Of a DNA stretch of 64,000 nucleotides, positions 35,179 to 43,212 are shown one piece after another. Position numbers and translations under genes: made by a program. Location: contig NZ_FMZU01000014.1 of assembly GCF_900101545.1 (NCBI RefSeq), positions 124,001 to 188,000 on the forward strand, read 5' to 3'. Under the pieces are notes generated by a model, which saw nothing but the letters and a program-made list of their open reading frames with translations, was not told where the DNA came from and made no database searches. The first letter of the stretch is position 1. Each line of letters starts with the position of its first letter. This DNA comes from Variovorax sp. CF079. Lineage in GTDB: Bacteria; Pseudomonadota; Gammaproteobacteria; Burkholderiales; Burkholderiaceae_C.

Positions 35179-36294
35179 ATGAACCAGCACGTCGTCCACG
35201 TCTCCGAGATCGGCCGCGCCCGCCGCGTGGCGGCACCGGAGCGCGCCGTGCCGGCCACCGGCGTGCTGCTCGACCGCCTTTCGCGCCCGCTCACCGACCT
35301 GCGCATCAGCGTCACCGACCGCTGCAACTTCCGCTGCAGCTACTGCATGCCGAAGGAAGTGTTCGACAAGGACTACCAGTACCTGCCCCACAGCGCCCTC
35401 CTGAGCTTCGAGGAGATCACGCGGTTGGCGCGCATCTTCGCGACGCATGGCGTGCACAAGATCCGGCTCACCGGCGGCGAGCCGCTGCTGCGCAAGAACC
35501 TGGAAGTGCTGGTGGAGCAGCTGGCCGCCATTCGCACCCCGCAGGGCGCGCCGCTGGACCTCACGCTGACCACCAACGGCTCGCTGCTGGCGCGCAAGGC
35601 CGAGGCGCTGAAGGCCGCCGGCCTCAATCGCGTGACCGTGAGCCTCGACGGCCTCGACGACACGGTGTTCCGCAGCATGAACGACGTCGACTTTCCGGTG
35701 GCCCAGGTGCTCGCGGGCATCGATGCGGCCCATGCCGCGGGCCTCGGCCCGATCAAGGTCAACATGGTCGTCAAGCGCGGCACCAACGAGCAGGAAATCC
35801 TGCCGATGGCGCGCCGCTTCCGCGGCACCGGCGTGGTGCTGCGCTTCATCGAATACATGGACGTCGGCGCCACCAACGGCTGGCGCATGGACGAGGTGCT
35901 GCCCTCGGCCGAGGTGGTGGCACGCATCGCCGAGGAATTCCCGCTCGCGCCGCTCGAAGCCAGCGCGCCCGGCGAAACCGCGCAGCGCTGGGCCTATCGC
36001 GACGGCGGCGGCGAGATCGGCGTGATCAGCAGCGTGACCCAGGCCTTCTGCCACGACTGCAGCCGCGCGCGCCTGTCGACCGAAGGCAAGCTCTACCTGT
36101 GCCTGTTCGCCAGCAGCGGGCACGACCTGCGCCCGCTCCTGCGCGGCGATGCCGACGATGCGCAAATCGCCTCCGCCATCGGCCACATCTGGCAAGGGCG
36201 CACCGACCGCTACTCCGAACTGCGCGCATTGCGCGGGCCCGACACCGATGCGGCCGCGCCGCGCCGCGTCGAGATGAGCTACATCGGCGGATGA
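35179..36294 (+). CDS. moaA: GTP 3',8-cyclase (molybdenum cofactor step 1)
   Basis: Radical SAM enzyme that converts GTP to 3',8-cyclo-GTP, the first step of molybdopterin synthesis. The 371-residue protein has the N-terminal 4Fe-4S motif CNFRCSYC (Cys49, 53, 56), the SAM-binding GGEPLLR near residue 98, the C-terminal cluster FCHDCSRARLSTEGKLYLC, and the essential terminal Gly-Gly. A short N-terminal extension precedes the core. Its stop overlaps the mobA start (ATGA), making moaA-mobA-moeA one coupled operon. Confidence 0.96.
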   Translation: MNQHVVHVSEIGRARRVAAPERAVPATGVLLDRLSRPLTDLRISVTDRCNFRCSYCMPKEVFDKDYQYLPHSALLSFEEITRLARIFATHGVHKIRLTGGEPLLRKNLEVLVEQLAAIRTPQGAPLDLTLTTNGSLLARKAEALKAAGLNRVTVSLDGLDDTVFRSMNDVDFPVAQVLAGIDAAHAAGLGPIKVNMVVKRGTNEQEILPMARRFRGTGVVLRFIEYMDVGATNGWRMDEVLPSAEVVARIAEEFPLAPLEASAPGETAQRWAYRDGGGEIGVISSVTQAFCHDCSRARLSTEGKLYLCLFASSGHDLRPLLRGDADDAQIASAIGHIWQGRTDRYSELRALRGPDTDAAAPRRVEMSYIGG

Positions 36295-36935
36295 GCGCGC
36301 TCGCCACCATTGCCGCCAGCGAGATCACCGGCCTCGTGCTCGCCGGCGGGCGCGGCTCGCGCATGGGCGGCGTCGACAAGGGCCTGCAGAACTTCAACGG
36401 CACGCCGCTCGCGATGCATGCGCTGATGCGCCTCGGCATGCAGGTCGGCGAGCTGATGGTCAATGCCAACCGCAACCTGTCGGCCTACGAATCCTTCGGC
36501 GCACCGGTCTGGCCCGACGGCCTGGCCGACTACGCCGGGCCGCTGGCCGGCTTCCTGACCGGGCTGGAACGCTGCGAAACGCCCTATCTGCTGACCGTGC
36601 CCTGCGACACACCGCTGTTTCCGCTCGACCTGGCGAGCCGATTGGGCGAGGCCTTGCTGGCCGACGATGCCGAGATCGCCATGGTGAGCGCGCCCGAAGC
36701 CGCCGCCGAGTCCGATGGTGCATCGGCACTGCGCCCGCAGCCCGTGTTCTGCCTGCTGCGCGCCACGCTGCTTGAAAGCCTGGTGCGCTTCACCCAGGAC
36801 GGCGGCCGTAAGATCGACAAGTGGACCGCGCAGCACCGAACGGTGCTGGTGCCCTTCGACCGGCCCGGCGACGCGCCCGACGCGTTCTTCAACGCCAACA
36901 CCTTGACCGAGCTGCACGCGCTCGAAAACCGATGA
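36291..36935 (+). CDS. mobA: Molybdenum cofactor guanylyltransferase
   Basis: Transfers GMP from GTP to molybdopterin to make the guanine dinucleotide form. The 214-residue protein shows the nucleotide-binding LAGGRGSRMGGVDKGL near residue 15, ANRNLSAYESFG near 57, and the catalytic VPCDTPLFP near 100. Length is in the family range. It overlaps moaA upstream and moeA downstream by 4 nt each. Confidence 0.94.
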   Translation: MSALATIAASEITGLVLAGGRGSRMGGVDKGLQNFNGTPLAMHALMRLGMQVGELMVNANRNLSAYESFGAPVWPDGLADYAGPLAGFLTGLERCETPYLLTVPCDTPLFPLDLASRLGEALLADDAEIAMVSAPEAAAESDGASALRPQPVFCLLRATLLESLVRFTQDGGRKIDKWTAQHRTVLVPFDRPGDAPDAFFNANTLTELHALENR

Positions 36936-38245
36936 GCCGCATCGCCGAGATCGCCGCTGCCCTGGCCGGCTACGACCCGAAAGCCCTGGGCGTCGATGCG
37001 GTGCAGGCCTTCCTGGCTCGCCTCGCCGAACCGGCCGTCGTCACGCAGAGCGAGCGCATCGCACTGCGCGACGCGCTCGGCCGGGTGCTGGCCGAGGACA
37101 TCATCTCGCCCGTCAGCGTGCCGCCGCACGACAACTCGGCGATGGACGGCTTCGCCTTCGACGGCGCGCTGCTCCATGCCGACGCATCGAGCGATGCCTC
37201 GGTGGAGCTGCGCGTGGTCGGCACGGCGCTGGCCGGCGCCGCCTGGCGCGGCACGCTCGGCCTGGGCGACGCCGTCAAGATCATGACCGGCGCCATGATG
37301 CCCGCGGGCCTCGACACCGTGATCCCGCAGGAGTTCTGTTTCGTCGAGGGCGACCAGGTCCGCTTCCCGGCCAAGGTGCTGCGCCGCGGCGACAACCGCC
37401 GCCTGGCCGGCGAGGATCTGATGCAGGGCCAGGCCGCATTGCAACGCGGCGAGCGTCTCTCGCCCGCTGCGCTCGGCATGGTCGCCAGCCTCGGATTGCC
37501 GATGGTGCCGGTGCTGCGGCGCCTGCGCGTGGCCTACTTCTCCACCGGCGACGAGATCCTGAGCTTGGGCGAGCTGCCGCGCGAAGGCGCGGTCTACGAC
37601 AGCAACCGCTACACCGTGTTCGGCCTGCTCACGCGCCTGGGTTGCGAAGTGATCGACCTGGGCCTGGTGCGCGACGATCCCGCGGCGCTGGCCGACACGC
37701 TGCGCCGCGCCGCGCGCGAGGCCGACGCGATCATCACCAGCGGCGGCGTCAGCGTCGGCGAGGCCGACCACACGCGCGCCGTGATGCAGCAGCTGGGCGA
37801 CATGGCCTTCTGGCGCGTCGCGATGCGGCCCGGCCGGCCGATGGCGGTGGGTCTGATCCCCAAGCAAGGCGAAGCCGAGGGCACGGCCGTGCTGTTCGGC
37901 CTACCGGGCAATCCGGTTGCCGTGATGGTCACCTTCCTCGCCTTCGTGCGTCCGGCCCTGCTGCGGATGATGGGCTGCCACGCTGCGGGCTGCGCGCCGC
38001 CGCCCATGCTGCGCGCCAGGAGCATGGCCGCGATCCGCAAGAAACCGGGCCGCACCGAGTACCAGCGCGGCCGGGTGGAGGCGGTGCCGGGATCGCTGCC
38101 CGAGGTCCGCATCGCCGGCAACCAGGGCTCGGGCGTGCTCAGCTCGATGGTCGAAGCCAACGGCCTGGTGGTGCTGCACCATGAGCAAGGCGGCGTGGCC
38201 GCGGGCGACGCGGTCGACGTGATGATGTTCGACGGCGTGGGCTAG
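36932..38245 (+). CDS. moeA: Molybdopterin molybdenumtransferase
   Basis: Inserts molybdenum into adenylylated molybdopterin. The 437-residue protein has the MoeA N-terminal domain (residues 20-180, PPHDNSAMDGFAF and MTGAMMPAGLDTV), the MoCF-biosynthesis domain with TGDEILSLGE and SGGVSVGEADH, the FGLPGNPVAVM loop, and domain IV at the C-terminus. All are in the usual order. It closes the moaA-mobA-moeA operon; the cyclic-nucleotide-binding gene follows after 18 nt. Confidence 0.95.
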   Translation: MSRIAEIAAALAGYDPKALGVDAVQAFLARLAEPAVVTQSERIALRDALGRVLAEDIISPVSVPPHDNSAMDGFAFDGALLHADASSDASVELRVVGTALAGAAWRGTLGLGDAVKIMTGAMMPAGLDTVIPQEFCFVEGDQVRFPAKVLRRGDNRRLAGEDLMQGQAALQRGERLSPAALGMVASLGLPMVPVLRRLRVAYFSTGDEILSLGELPREGAVYDSNRYTVFGLLTRLGCEVIDLGLVRDDPAALADTLRRAAREADAIITSGGVSVGEADHTRAVMQQLGDMAFWRVAMRPGRPMAVGLIPKQGEAEGTAVLFGLPGNPVAVMVTFLAFVRPALLRMMGCHAAGCAPPPMLRARSMAAIRKKPGRTEYQRGRVEAVPGSLPEVRIAGNQGSGVLSSMVEANGLVVLHHEQGGVAAGDAVDVMMFDGVG

Positions 38246-38263
38246 TCCGCGCGGGAGATGCGC

Positions 38264-38767
38264 ATGCTCGCAGCGCGAATCGAATTGATGCAGCAGATGC
38301 CGATCTTCGGTGCCATCGGCGCGGAGGCCATCGAATTCCTGCTGGAGCCCGCGCCCGTGATCCGGGTCGCCGCCGGCGACTTCTTCTGCCGCGAGGGCGA
38401 TCTGGCCGACGGCATGTACGTGCTCGAAAGCGGCCGTGTGACGATCTCGAAAAGCTGGCAGGGCCGTCAGCTGCTGCTGCGCCGCCTCGGCCAGGGCGAC
38501 TGCTTCGGCGAGATGGCGCTCCTCGATCTGTTCCCTCGCAGCGCCTCGGTGCGCGCCGACGAGGACTGCAGCGCGATCCGGATCACGGCGGACAATCTGC
38601 TGCGCCTGTTCGAGCACGATGCGGAGCAATTCGCGTTGATCCAGATGAACATCGGCCGCGAGCTCAGCCGTCGCCTGCGCATCACCGACGAGCTGCTGTT
38701 CCGGGCGCGGATGGGCGAAGCACTGGACGAGCCCGAGCGCATCAACACCCTGCCCGGCCCTCTCTAG
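38264..38767 (+). CDS. Cyclic-nucleotide-binding domain protein without a DNA-binding domain
   Basis: The protein (167 residues from ATG 38264, or 169 from ATG 38258) is a single CAP-type cyclic-nucleotide-binding fold: GDFFCREGDLADGMYVLESG, then GQGDCFGEMALLDLFPRSASVRA, which has the phosphate-binding GEMAL-x-RSAS pattern. It ends soon after the C helix, so there is no helix-turn-helix of the Crp/Fnr kind. GGGAG at 38253-38257 fits the second ATG better. It probably acts by binding a partner protein. Its TAG overlaps the convergent rnhA TAG in a CTAG. Confidence 0.85.
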   Translation: MLAARIELMQQMPIFGAIGAEAIEFLLEPAPVIRVAAGDFFCREGDLADGMYVLESGRVTISKSWQGRQLLLRRLGQGDCFGEMALLDLFPRSASVRADEDCSAIRITADNLLRLFEHDAEQFALIQMNIGRELSRRLRITDELLFRARMGEALDEPERINTLPGPL

Positions 38768-39213
38768 ATCCGCCCCAGCGCCCGCTCCACGCCCTTGTTG
38801 GCCAGCATGTCGGCGCGCTCGTTGCCCGGGTCGCCCGAGTGCCCCTTGACCCAGCGCCACTCGATCTGGTGGCCGCCCTCCGCCACCAGCTTGTCCAACT
38901 CCTGCCAGAGTTCGACGTTCTTCACCGGCTGGTTGGTCGAGGTGCGCCAGCCCTTGGCCTTCCAGCCGCGGATCCATTCGGTGATGCCCATGCGCACGTA
39001 CTGGCTGTCGAGGTAGAGCACGACCTTGCAGGGGCGCTTGAGCGCGCGCAGGCCTTCGATCACGGCCTTGAGTTCCATGCGGTTGTTGGTGGTGCTGAGC
39101 TCGCCGCCGAAGAGTTCCTTCTCGGTAGCACCCGACTTGAGCCATGCGCCCCAGCCGCCGGGACCGGGATTGCCCTTGCAGGCGCCGTCGGTGTAGATCT
39201 GTACTTCGTTCAA
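38764..39213 (-). CDS. rnhA: Ribonuclease HI
   Basis: Degrades RNA in RNA-DNA hybrids, such as Okazaki primers and R-loops. The 149-residue enzyme has the four catalytic acids of the family: Asp in IYTDGACKGNPG, Glu in NNRMELKAV, Asp in YLDSQYV and Asp in GNERADMLAN. The start is TTG at 39213, supported by GAGGAAG 8 nt upstream and by the family N-terminus MNEVQIYTDG. The TTG overlaps the stop of the methyltransferase-like gene (TTGA). Gene order here mirrors the E. coli rnhA-yafS-gloB-mltD neighbourhood, without dnaQ. Confidence 0.95.
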   Translation of the reverse strand: MNEVQIYTDGACKGNPGPGGWGAWLKSGATEKELFGGELSTTNNRMELKAVIEGLRALKRPCKVVLYLDSQYVRMGITEWIRGWKAKGWRTSTNQPVKNVELWQELDKLVAEGGHQIEWRWVKGHSGDPGNERADMLANKGVERALGRI

Positions 39214-39998
39214 AAAAAGACTTCCTCGTTGTGATCGGTGACTGCGTCGCGATGCACCTTGCCCGCGATCGGCACCGGCGCGCTGGCGCGCTGGGCCGCG
39301 CGCCGCCAGTCGGCGCTCAAGACCCGCATGCCGCGCACCCGCTTGACCGCGACCAGAAAATAGACCGCGCCGAAAATCGGCCACCAGCGCTCGCCGGCCG
39401 TGTCGAACCAGCGGCAGCGCTCCAGCCAGGCCTCGCTGCGCACCGCCGGCCGGTAGATGCCGAAGTTGCCCGACTCGACCTCGAAGCTCAGCAAGCGCAG
39501 CCAGTCGCGCATGCGCCGATAGCCGATGAAGTCGCCGGACTCGGGCAGGAACAGCTCGCCGAAGCCGAGGCGCCGGTAAAGATGCGCGCGGCGCTGCCGC
39601 ATGCCCCAGAGGCTGGCCGGATTGAGACCGCAGATGACGACGCGGCCTTCGGGCACCAGCACGCGCTCGACCTCGCGCAGCGTCGCATGAGGGTCGTGGC
39701 TGAGTTCGAGCGCATGCGGCAACACGACCAGATCGAGGCTGTTGGCCGAAAAAGGCAGCGCCGTGAAGTCGGTGACCAGCGCGCTCTGCGCCGCCAGCGC
39801 GGGATCGTCCAGCGCCAGCCAGCGATGCGGCATGCGGTTGGCGCGCAGCCCGGCGACCTCGGCCAGCCCCAGCTGCAGCGCGTGGTAGCCGAACACATCG
39901 GCCACGGCCTGGTCGAACTGGGCCTGCTCCCAGGCCAGCAGGTAGCGGCCGGGGGCGGTCGCGAACCAATCATGCAAACCTATAATTTGACCGCTCAT
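39210..39998 (-). CDS. yafS: YafS-like methyltransferase-fold protein
   Basis: The 262-residue protein belongs to the SAM-dependent methyltransferase fold: LPFSANSLDLVVLPHALELSHDP (motif II/III region) and LREVERVLVPEGRVVICGLNP are recognisable. Motif I (the usual acidic-x-Gly-x-Gly-x-Gly loop) is not obvious; the corresponding stretch is LQLGLAEVAGLRANRMPH, so SAM binding may be altered or lost. The same gene order in E. coli (yafS between gloB and rnhA) supports the name. The ATG (39998-39996) overlaps the gloB ATG on the other strand. Confidence 0.82.
   Translation of the reverse strand: MSGQIIGLHDWFATAPGRYLLAWEQAQFDQAVADVFGYHALQLGLAEVAGLRANRMPHRWLALDDPALAAQSALVTDFTALPFSANSLDLVVLPHALELSHDPHATLREVERVLVPEGRVVICGLNPASLWGMRQRRAHLYRRLGFGELFLPESGDFIGYRRMRDWLRLLSFEVESGNFGIYRPAVRSEAWLERCRWFDTAGERWWPIFGAVYFLVAVKRVRGMRVLSADWRRAAQRASAPVPIAGKVHRDAVTDHNEEVFF
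39981..39986 (+). promoter_or_regulatory. Candidate -10 box for gloB inside yafS
   Basis: A perfect TATAAT ends 10 nt before the gloB ATG and lies within the first codons of the divergent yafS gene. If used, transcription would begin almost at the start codon, giving a leaderless or nearly leaderless gloB-mltD message. The -35 region (about 39958-39963) is poor. Confidence 0.4.
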
Positions 39999-40794
39999 GA
40001 CCCTCGTTCCGCTGCCCGCCTTCGCCGACAACTACATCTGGATGCTGCAGGACGGTCGCAACGCGATCGTGGTGGACCCGGGGGATGCCGCGCCGGTGTT
40101 CGAAGCACTGGCGCGCGGCAATCTGCAGCTGGCCGCGATTCTAGTCACGCACCACCACCCCGATCACACCGGCGGCGTCGCAGCGCTGCACGCGGCCACC
40201 GGCGCGCAGGTCTTCGGTCCGGCGCGCGAGACGGTCCCGGCGCCCTTCACGCGACTCTCGCAAGGCGACGGTGCCGAGGTGCTGGGCCTTCGCTTCGAAG
40301 TGATCGACATCCCGGGCCACACCGCCGGCCACATCGCCTTCTTCCTGCCGGCCGATGCGCACAACGCAGTCGCCGGCGAGCTCGCGCCCTTGCTCTTCTG
40401 CGGCGACACGCTGTTCTCCGCCGGCTGCGGCCGCCTGTTCGAAGGCACGGCCGCGCAGATGCTGGCCTCGCTCGACGCGCTGGCCGCGCTGCCCGGCAAC
40501 ACCCGCGTGTGCTGCGGCCACGAATACACACTTGCTAACCTTCGATTCGCGCAGACCGTGGAACCCGGCAACGCCGATCTGACTCAGTACACCGCGCATT
40601 GCGAGGCATTGCGCGCACGCGGTGAACCGACGCTGCCCTCGCAGCTCGCCACCGAGCGCCTGGTCAATCCCTTTCTTCGCAGCCGCGAAGCCACTGTCCT
40701 CCGAGCAGTCCACGCTCATGCCGGCCTCTCCGCGCAAGCCGCGGAAGCCGACGTGTTCGCCGCACTGCGCCAATGGAAAAACGACTTCCGATGA
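39997..40794 (+). CDS. gloB: Hydroxyacylglutathione hydrolase (glyoxalase II)
   Basis: Hydrolyses S-lactoylglutathione in methylglyoxal detoxification. The 265-residue metallo-beta-lactamase-fold enzyme has the binuclear metal motif THHHPDH (residues 51-57), then DIPGHTAGH near 107, FCGDTLFSAGCGRLFEG near 130, and CCGHEYTLANLRFA near 170. The substrate-binding C-terminal domain ends with FAALRQWKNDF, typical of GloB. It overlaps the mltD gene by 4 nt. Confidence 0.95.
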   Translation: MTLVPLPAFADNYIWMLQDGRNAIVVDPGDAAPVFEALARGNLQLAAILVTHHHPDHTGGVAALHAATGAQVFGPARETVPAPFTRLSQGDGAEVLGLRFEVIDIPGHTAGHIAFFLPADAHNAVAGELAPLLFCGDTLFSAGCGRLFEGTAAQMLASLDALAALPGNTRVCCGHEYTLANLRFAQTVEPGNADLTQYTAHCEALRARGEPTLPSQLATERLVNPFLRSREATVLRAVHAHAGLSAQAAEADVFAALRQWKNDFR

Positions 40795-42377
40795 AATTTA
40801 TCGTTGCTGCCTGCCTCGCAGGCTCCCTGTTTCTCGCAGGCTGCGCGAGCACCACCGGCACGAGCTCCTCCTCCGCTTCCCCTACCTCGCCCACTGCTTC
40901 CGGCGCCCCCGCGGCGGCGCCGGTTTATCCCGGCGGACCGCTCACGCCCATCACCTCGGGCGACACCAAGTCGCGCTCCGTCGTCACGCTCGCGCCGCCG
41001 GCCGACATGTGGGAACGTATCCGCCGCGGCTTCAAGATGCCGGACCTGCAGGGTGACCTGGTCACGGACCGCGAGCAGTGGTATGCGACCCGGCCCGACT
41101 ACATGCAGCGCATGACCGAGCGCTCGAGCCGCTACATCTTCCACATCGTCGAAGAGCTGGAACGCCGCGACATGCCGACCGAGCTCGCGCTGCTGCCCTA
41201 CATCGAAAGCGCCTTCAACCCGCAAGCGATCTCCAGCGCCAAGGCCGCAGGCATGTGGCAGTTCATGCCCGCCACCGGCACCGACTTCGACCTGAAGCAG
41301 AACATCTTCCGCGACGACCGGCGCGACGTGGTCGCCTCCACCCGTGCGGCGCTCGACTACCTGCAGAAGCTCTACGGCATGTTCGGCGACTGGCATCTGG
41401 CGCTCGCGGCCTACAACTGGGGCGAAGGCAGCGTCGGCCGCGCCATCGCCAAGAACAAGCGCGCCGGCCTGCCCACCGGCTACACCGACCTGTCGATGCC
41501 GGCCGAGACCCGGCTCTACGTGCCGAAGCTGCAGGCGGTCAAGAACATCGTCGCCAACCCGGAGCGCTTCAACGCCGACCTGCCGCTGATCGCCAACCAC
41601 CCTTACTTCCAGACCGTCACGCTCAAGCGCGACCTCGATGTGGCCCTGGCGGCCAAGCTCGCCGACGTGAAGATCGAGGACTTCCGCGCGCTCAACCCCT
41701 CCGCGCACAAGCCGTTGCTGCTGGCCGCCGGCACGCCGGAGATCCTGCTGCCCTGGGACAACGCCGCCGTGTTCCAACGCAACTTCGAGGCCTACACCCA
41801 GGGACAGTACGCGAGCTGGACCGCCTGGACCGTGCCCTCGACGATGACGGTGGCCGATGCCGCCCAGCGCGCCGGCATGAGCGAATCCGACCTGCGCGCG
41901 ATCAACAGCGTGCCGCCGCGCATGCTCATCAAGGCCGGCTCGACGCTGATCGTGCCGCGCGGCGCGCGCGTCCAGGAAGACGTCAATGCAGCGGTGGCCG
42001 ACACCGGCCACCTGAGCTTCCAGCCCGAGATCGTCACGCGCCGCACGCTCGTGAAGGCCGGACGCAGCGACAGCGTCGCAAGCATCGCGCGCCGCTACCG
42101 CCTCAGCCCGGCCAGCGTCGCCGAATGGAACGACGTGAAGACCAGCCACGCCTTCCAGCGCGGCGTCCAGGTCGTGGTCTACCTGCCGGTGAAGGCCGCG
42201 GCCGCCGAACGCGTGGGCCGGGGCGCCCGCTCCAGCACGGTGATCGTGACCAGCAAACGCGGCGGCGGCGTGGTCAAGACCAGTGCCGGCAAGGCCGCGC
42301 CCGCGGCGAAGACGGCTTCTTCGCCCAAGATCGTGCGCGAGAAGCGCGGCGGCGCGCCTTCGAAGAAGAAGCGCTGA
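40791..42377 (+). CDS. mltD: Membrane-bound lytic murein transglycosylase D
   Basis: Outer-membrane lipoprotein that cleaves peptidoglycan glycan strands. The 528-residue protein has a lipobox LAGC (Cys18), a Ser/Pro-rich spacer, an SLT domain (about 115-270) with catalytic Glu139 in LLPYIESAFNP and the GMWQFMPATG and LALAAYNWGEG motifs. Two LysM-like repeats follow (about 343-393 and 413-465). The last 50 residues are Lys/Ala-rich. It follows gloB with an ATGA overlap, as in the conserved mltD-gloB pair of gammaproteobacteria. Confidence 0.94.
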   Translation: MKFIVAACLAGSLFLAGCASTTGTSSSSASPTSPTASGAPAAAPVYPGGPLTPITSGDTKSRSVVTLAPPADMWERIRRGFKMPDLQGDLVTDREQWYATRPDYMQRMTERSSRYIFHIVEELERRDMPTELALLPYIESAFNPQAISSAKAAGMWQFMPATGTDFDLKQNIFRDDRRDVVASTRAALDYLQKLYGMFGDWHLALAAYNWGEGSVGRAIAKNKRAGLPTGYTDLSMPAETRLYVPKLQAVKNIVANPERFNADLPLIANHPYFQTVTLKRDLDVALAAKLADVKIEDFRALNPSAHKPLLLAAGTPEILLPWDNAAVFQRNFEAYTQGQYASWTAWTVPSTMTVADAAQRAGMSESDLRAINSVPPRMLIKAGSTLIVPRGARVQEDVNAAVADTGHLSFQPEIVTRRTLVKAGRSDSVASIARRYRLSPASVAEWNDVKTSHAFQRGVQVVVYLPVKAAAAERVGRGARSSTVIVTSKRGGGVVKTSAGKAAPAAKTASSPKIVREKRGGAPSKKKR

Positions 42378-42378
42378 G

Positions 42379-43212
42379 TCAGAGCTTCTCGGTCTCGCCG
42401 CTGCGCGGCTGCCATTTCATGAGGCGCGTTTCGATGATGCCGACGATGCCGTCGAGCGCCAGCGCGAACGCCGTCAACACCACGATGCCGGCGAAGACGG
42501 TGTTGACGTCGAAAGTGCCTTCGGCCTGCAGGATCAGGTAGCCGACGCCGCGCGCCGAACCCAGGTATTCGCCCACCACCGCACCGACGAAAGCCAGCCC
42601 CACCGAGGTGTGCAGGCTTGAGAACACCCAGCTGGTCGCGCTCGGCAGGTACACCGTGCGCAGCAGCTGCCGCTGGTTGGCGCCCAGCATGCGCGCGTTG
42701 GCCAGCACCACCGGGCTCACTTCGCGCACGCCCTGGTAGACGTTGAAGAACACGATGAAGAACACCAGCGTGACCGCGAGCGCCACCTTGCTCCAGATGC
42801 CGAGGCCGAACCACAGCGCGAAGATCGGCGCCAGGATCACGCGCGGCATCGAGTTCGCGGCCTTGATGTAGGGGTCGAGGATCAGGCTTGCGGTCGGCGC
42901 CAGCGCCAGCCAGAGTCCGCAGGCCAGCCCCAGCAGCGTGCCGATACCGAAGGCCAGCACGGTCTCGAGCAGCGTGGTGCCGAGGTGCCGGTAGATGTCG
43001 GCATTGCCCGGCAGCCCGTCGGGAAACAGCAGGTTCGGCGGCACGGCGAAAGGCAGGAACCAGCTCCACACCCGGCCCGCGACCTTGATCGGTTCGCCGA
43101 GGAAGAAAGCGAACTGCTGGTCGCGCGAGAGCAGGTGCCATAGCAGCAGCAGCACGATCAGCAGCGCCATCTGCCAGAAGCGCGCATTGCCTTCATGGGG
43201 CCTGAAACTCAT
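42379..43212 (-). CDS. ABC transporter permease, SsuC/TauC type
   Basis: The 277-residue inner-membrane protein has about six spans. The BPD_transp_1 coupling motif is present as EVSPVVLANARMLGANQRQLLRTVYLP (EAA loop) near residues 150-175, followed by the family segment SATSWVFSSLHTSVGLAFVGAVVGEYL. It forms the channel for the ATPase (start immediately after the ATPase stop) and the solute-binding protein upstream. The likely substrates are sulfonates, nitrate, or a pyrimidine/thiamine-type compound. Confidence 0.9.
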   Translation of the reverse strand: MSFRPHEGNARFWQMALLIVLLLLWHLLSRDQQFAFFLGEPIKVAGRVWSWFLPFAVPPNLLFPDGLPGNADIYRHLGTTLLETVLAFGIGTLLGLACGLWLALAPTASLILDPYIKAANSMPRVILAPIFALWFGLGIWSKVALAVTLVFFIVFFNVYQGVREVSPVVLANARMLGANQRQLLRTVYLPSATSWVFSSLHTSVGLAFVGAVVGEYLGSARGVGYLILQAEGTFDVNTVFAGIVVLTAFALALDGIVGIIETRLMKWQPRSGETEKL

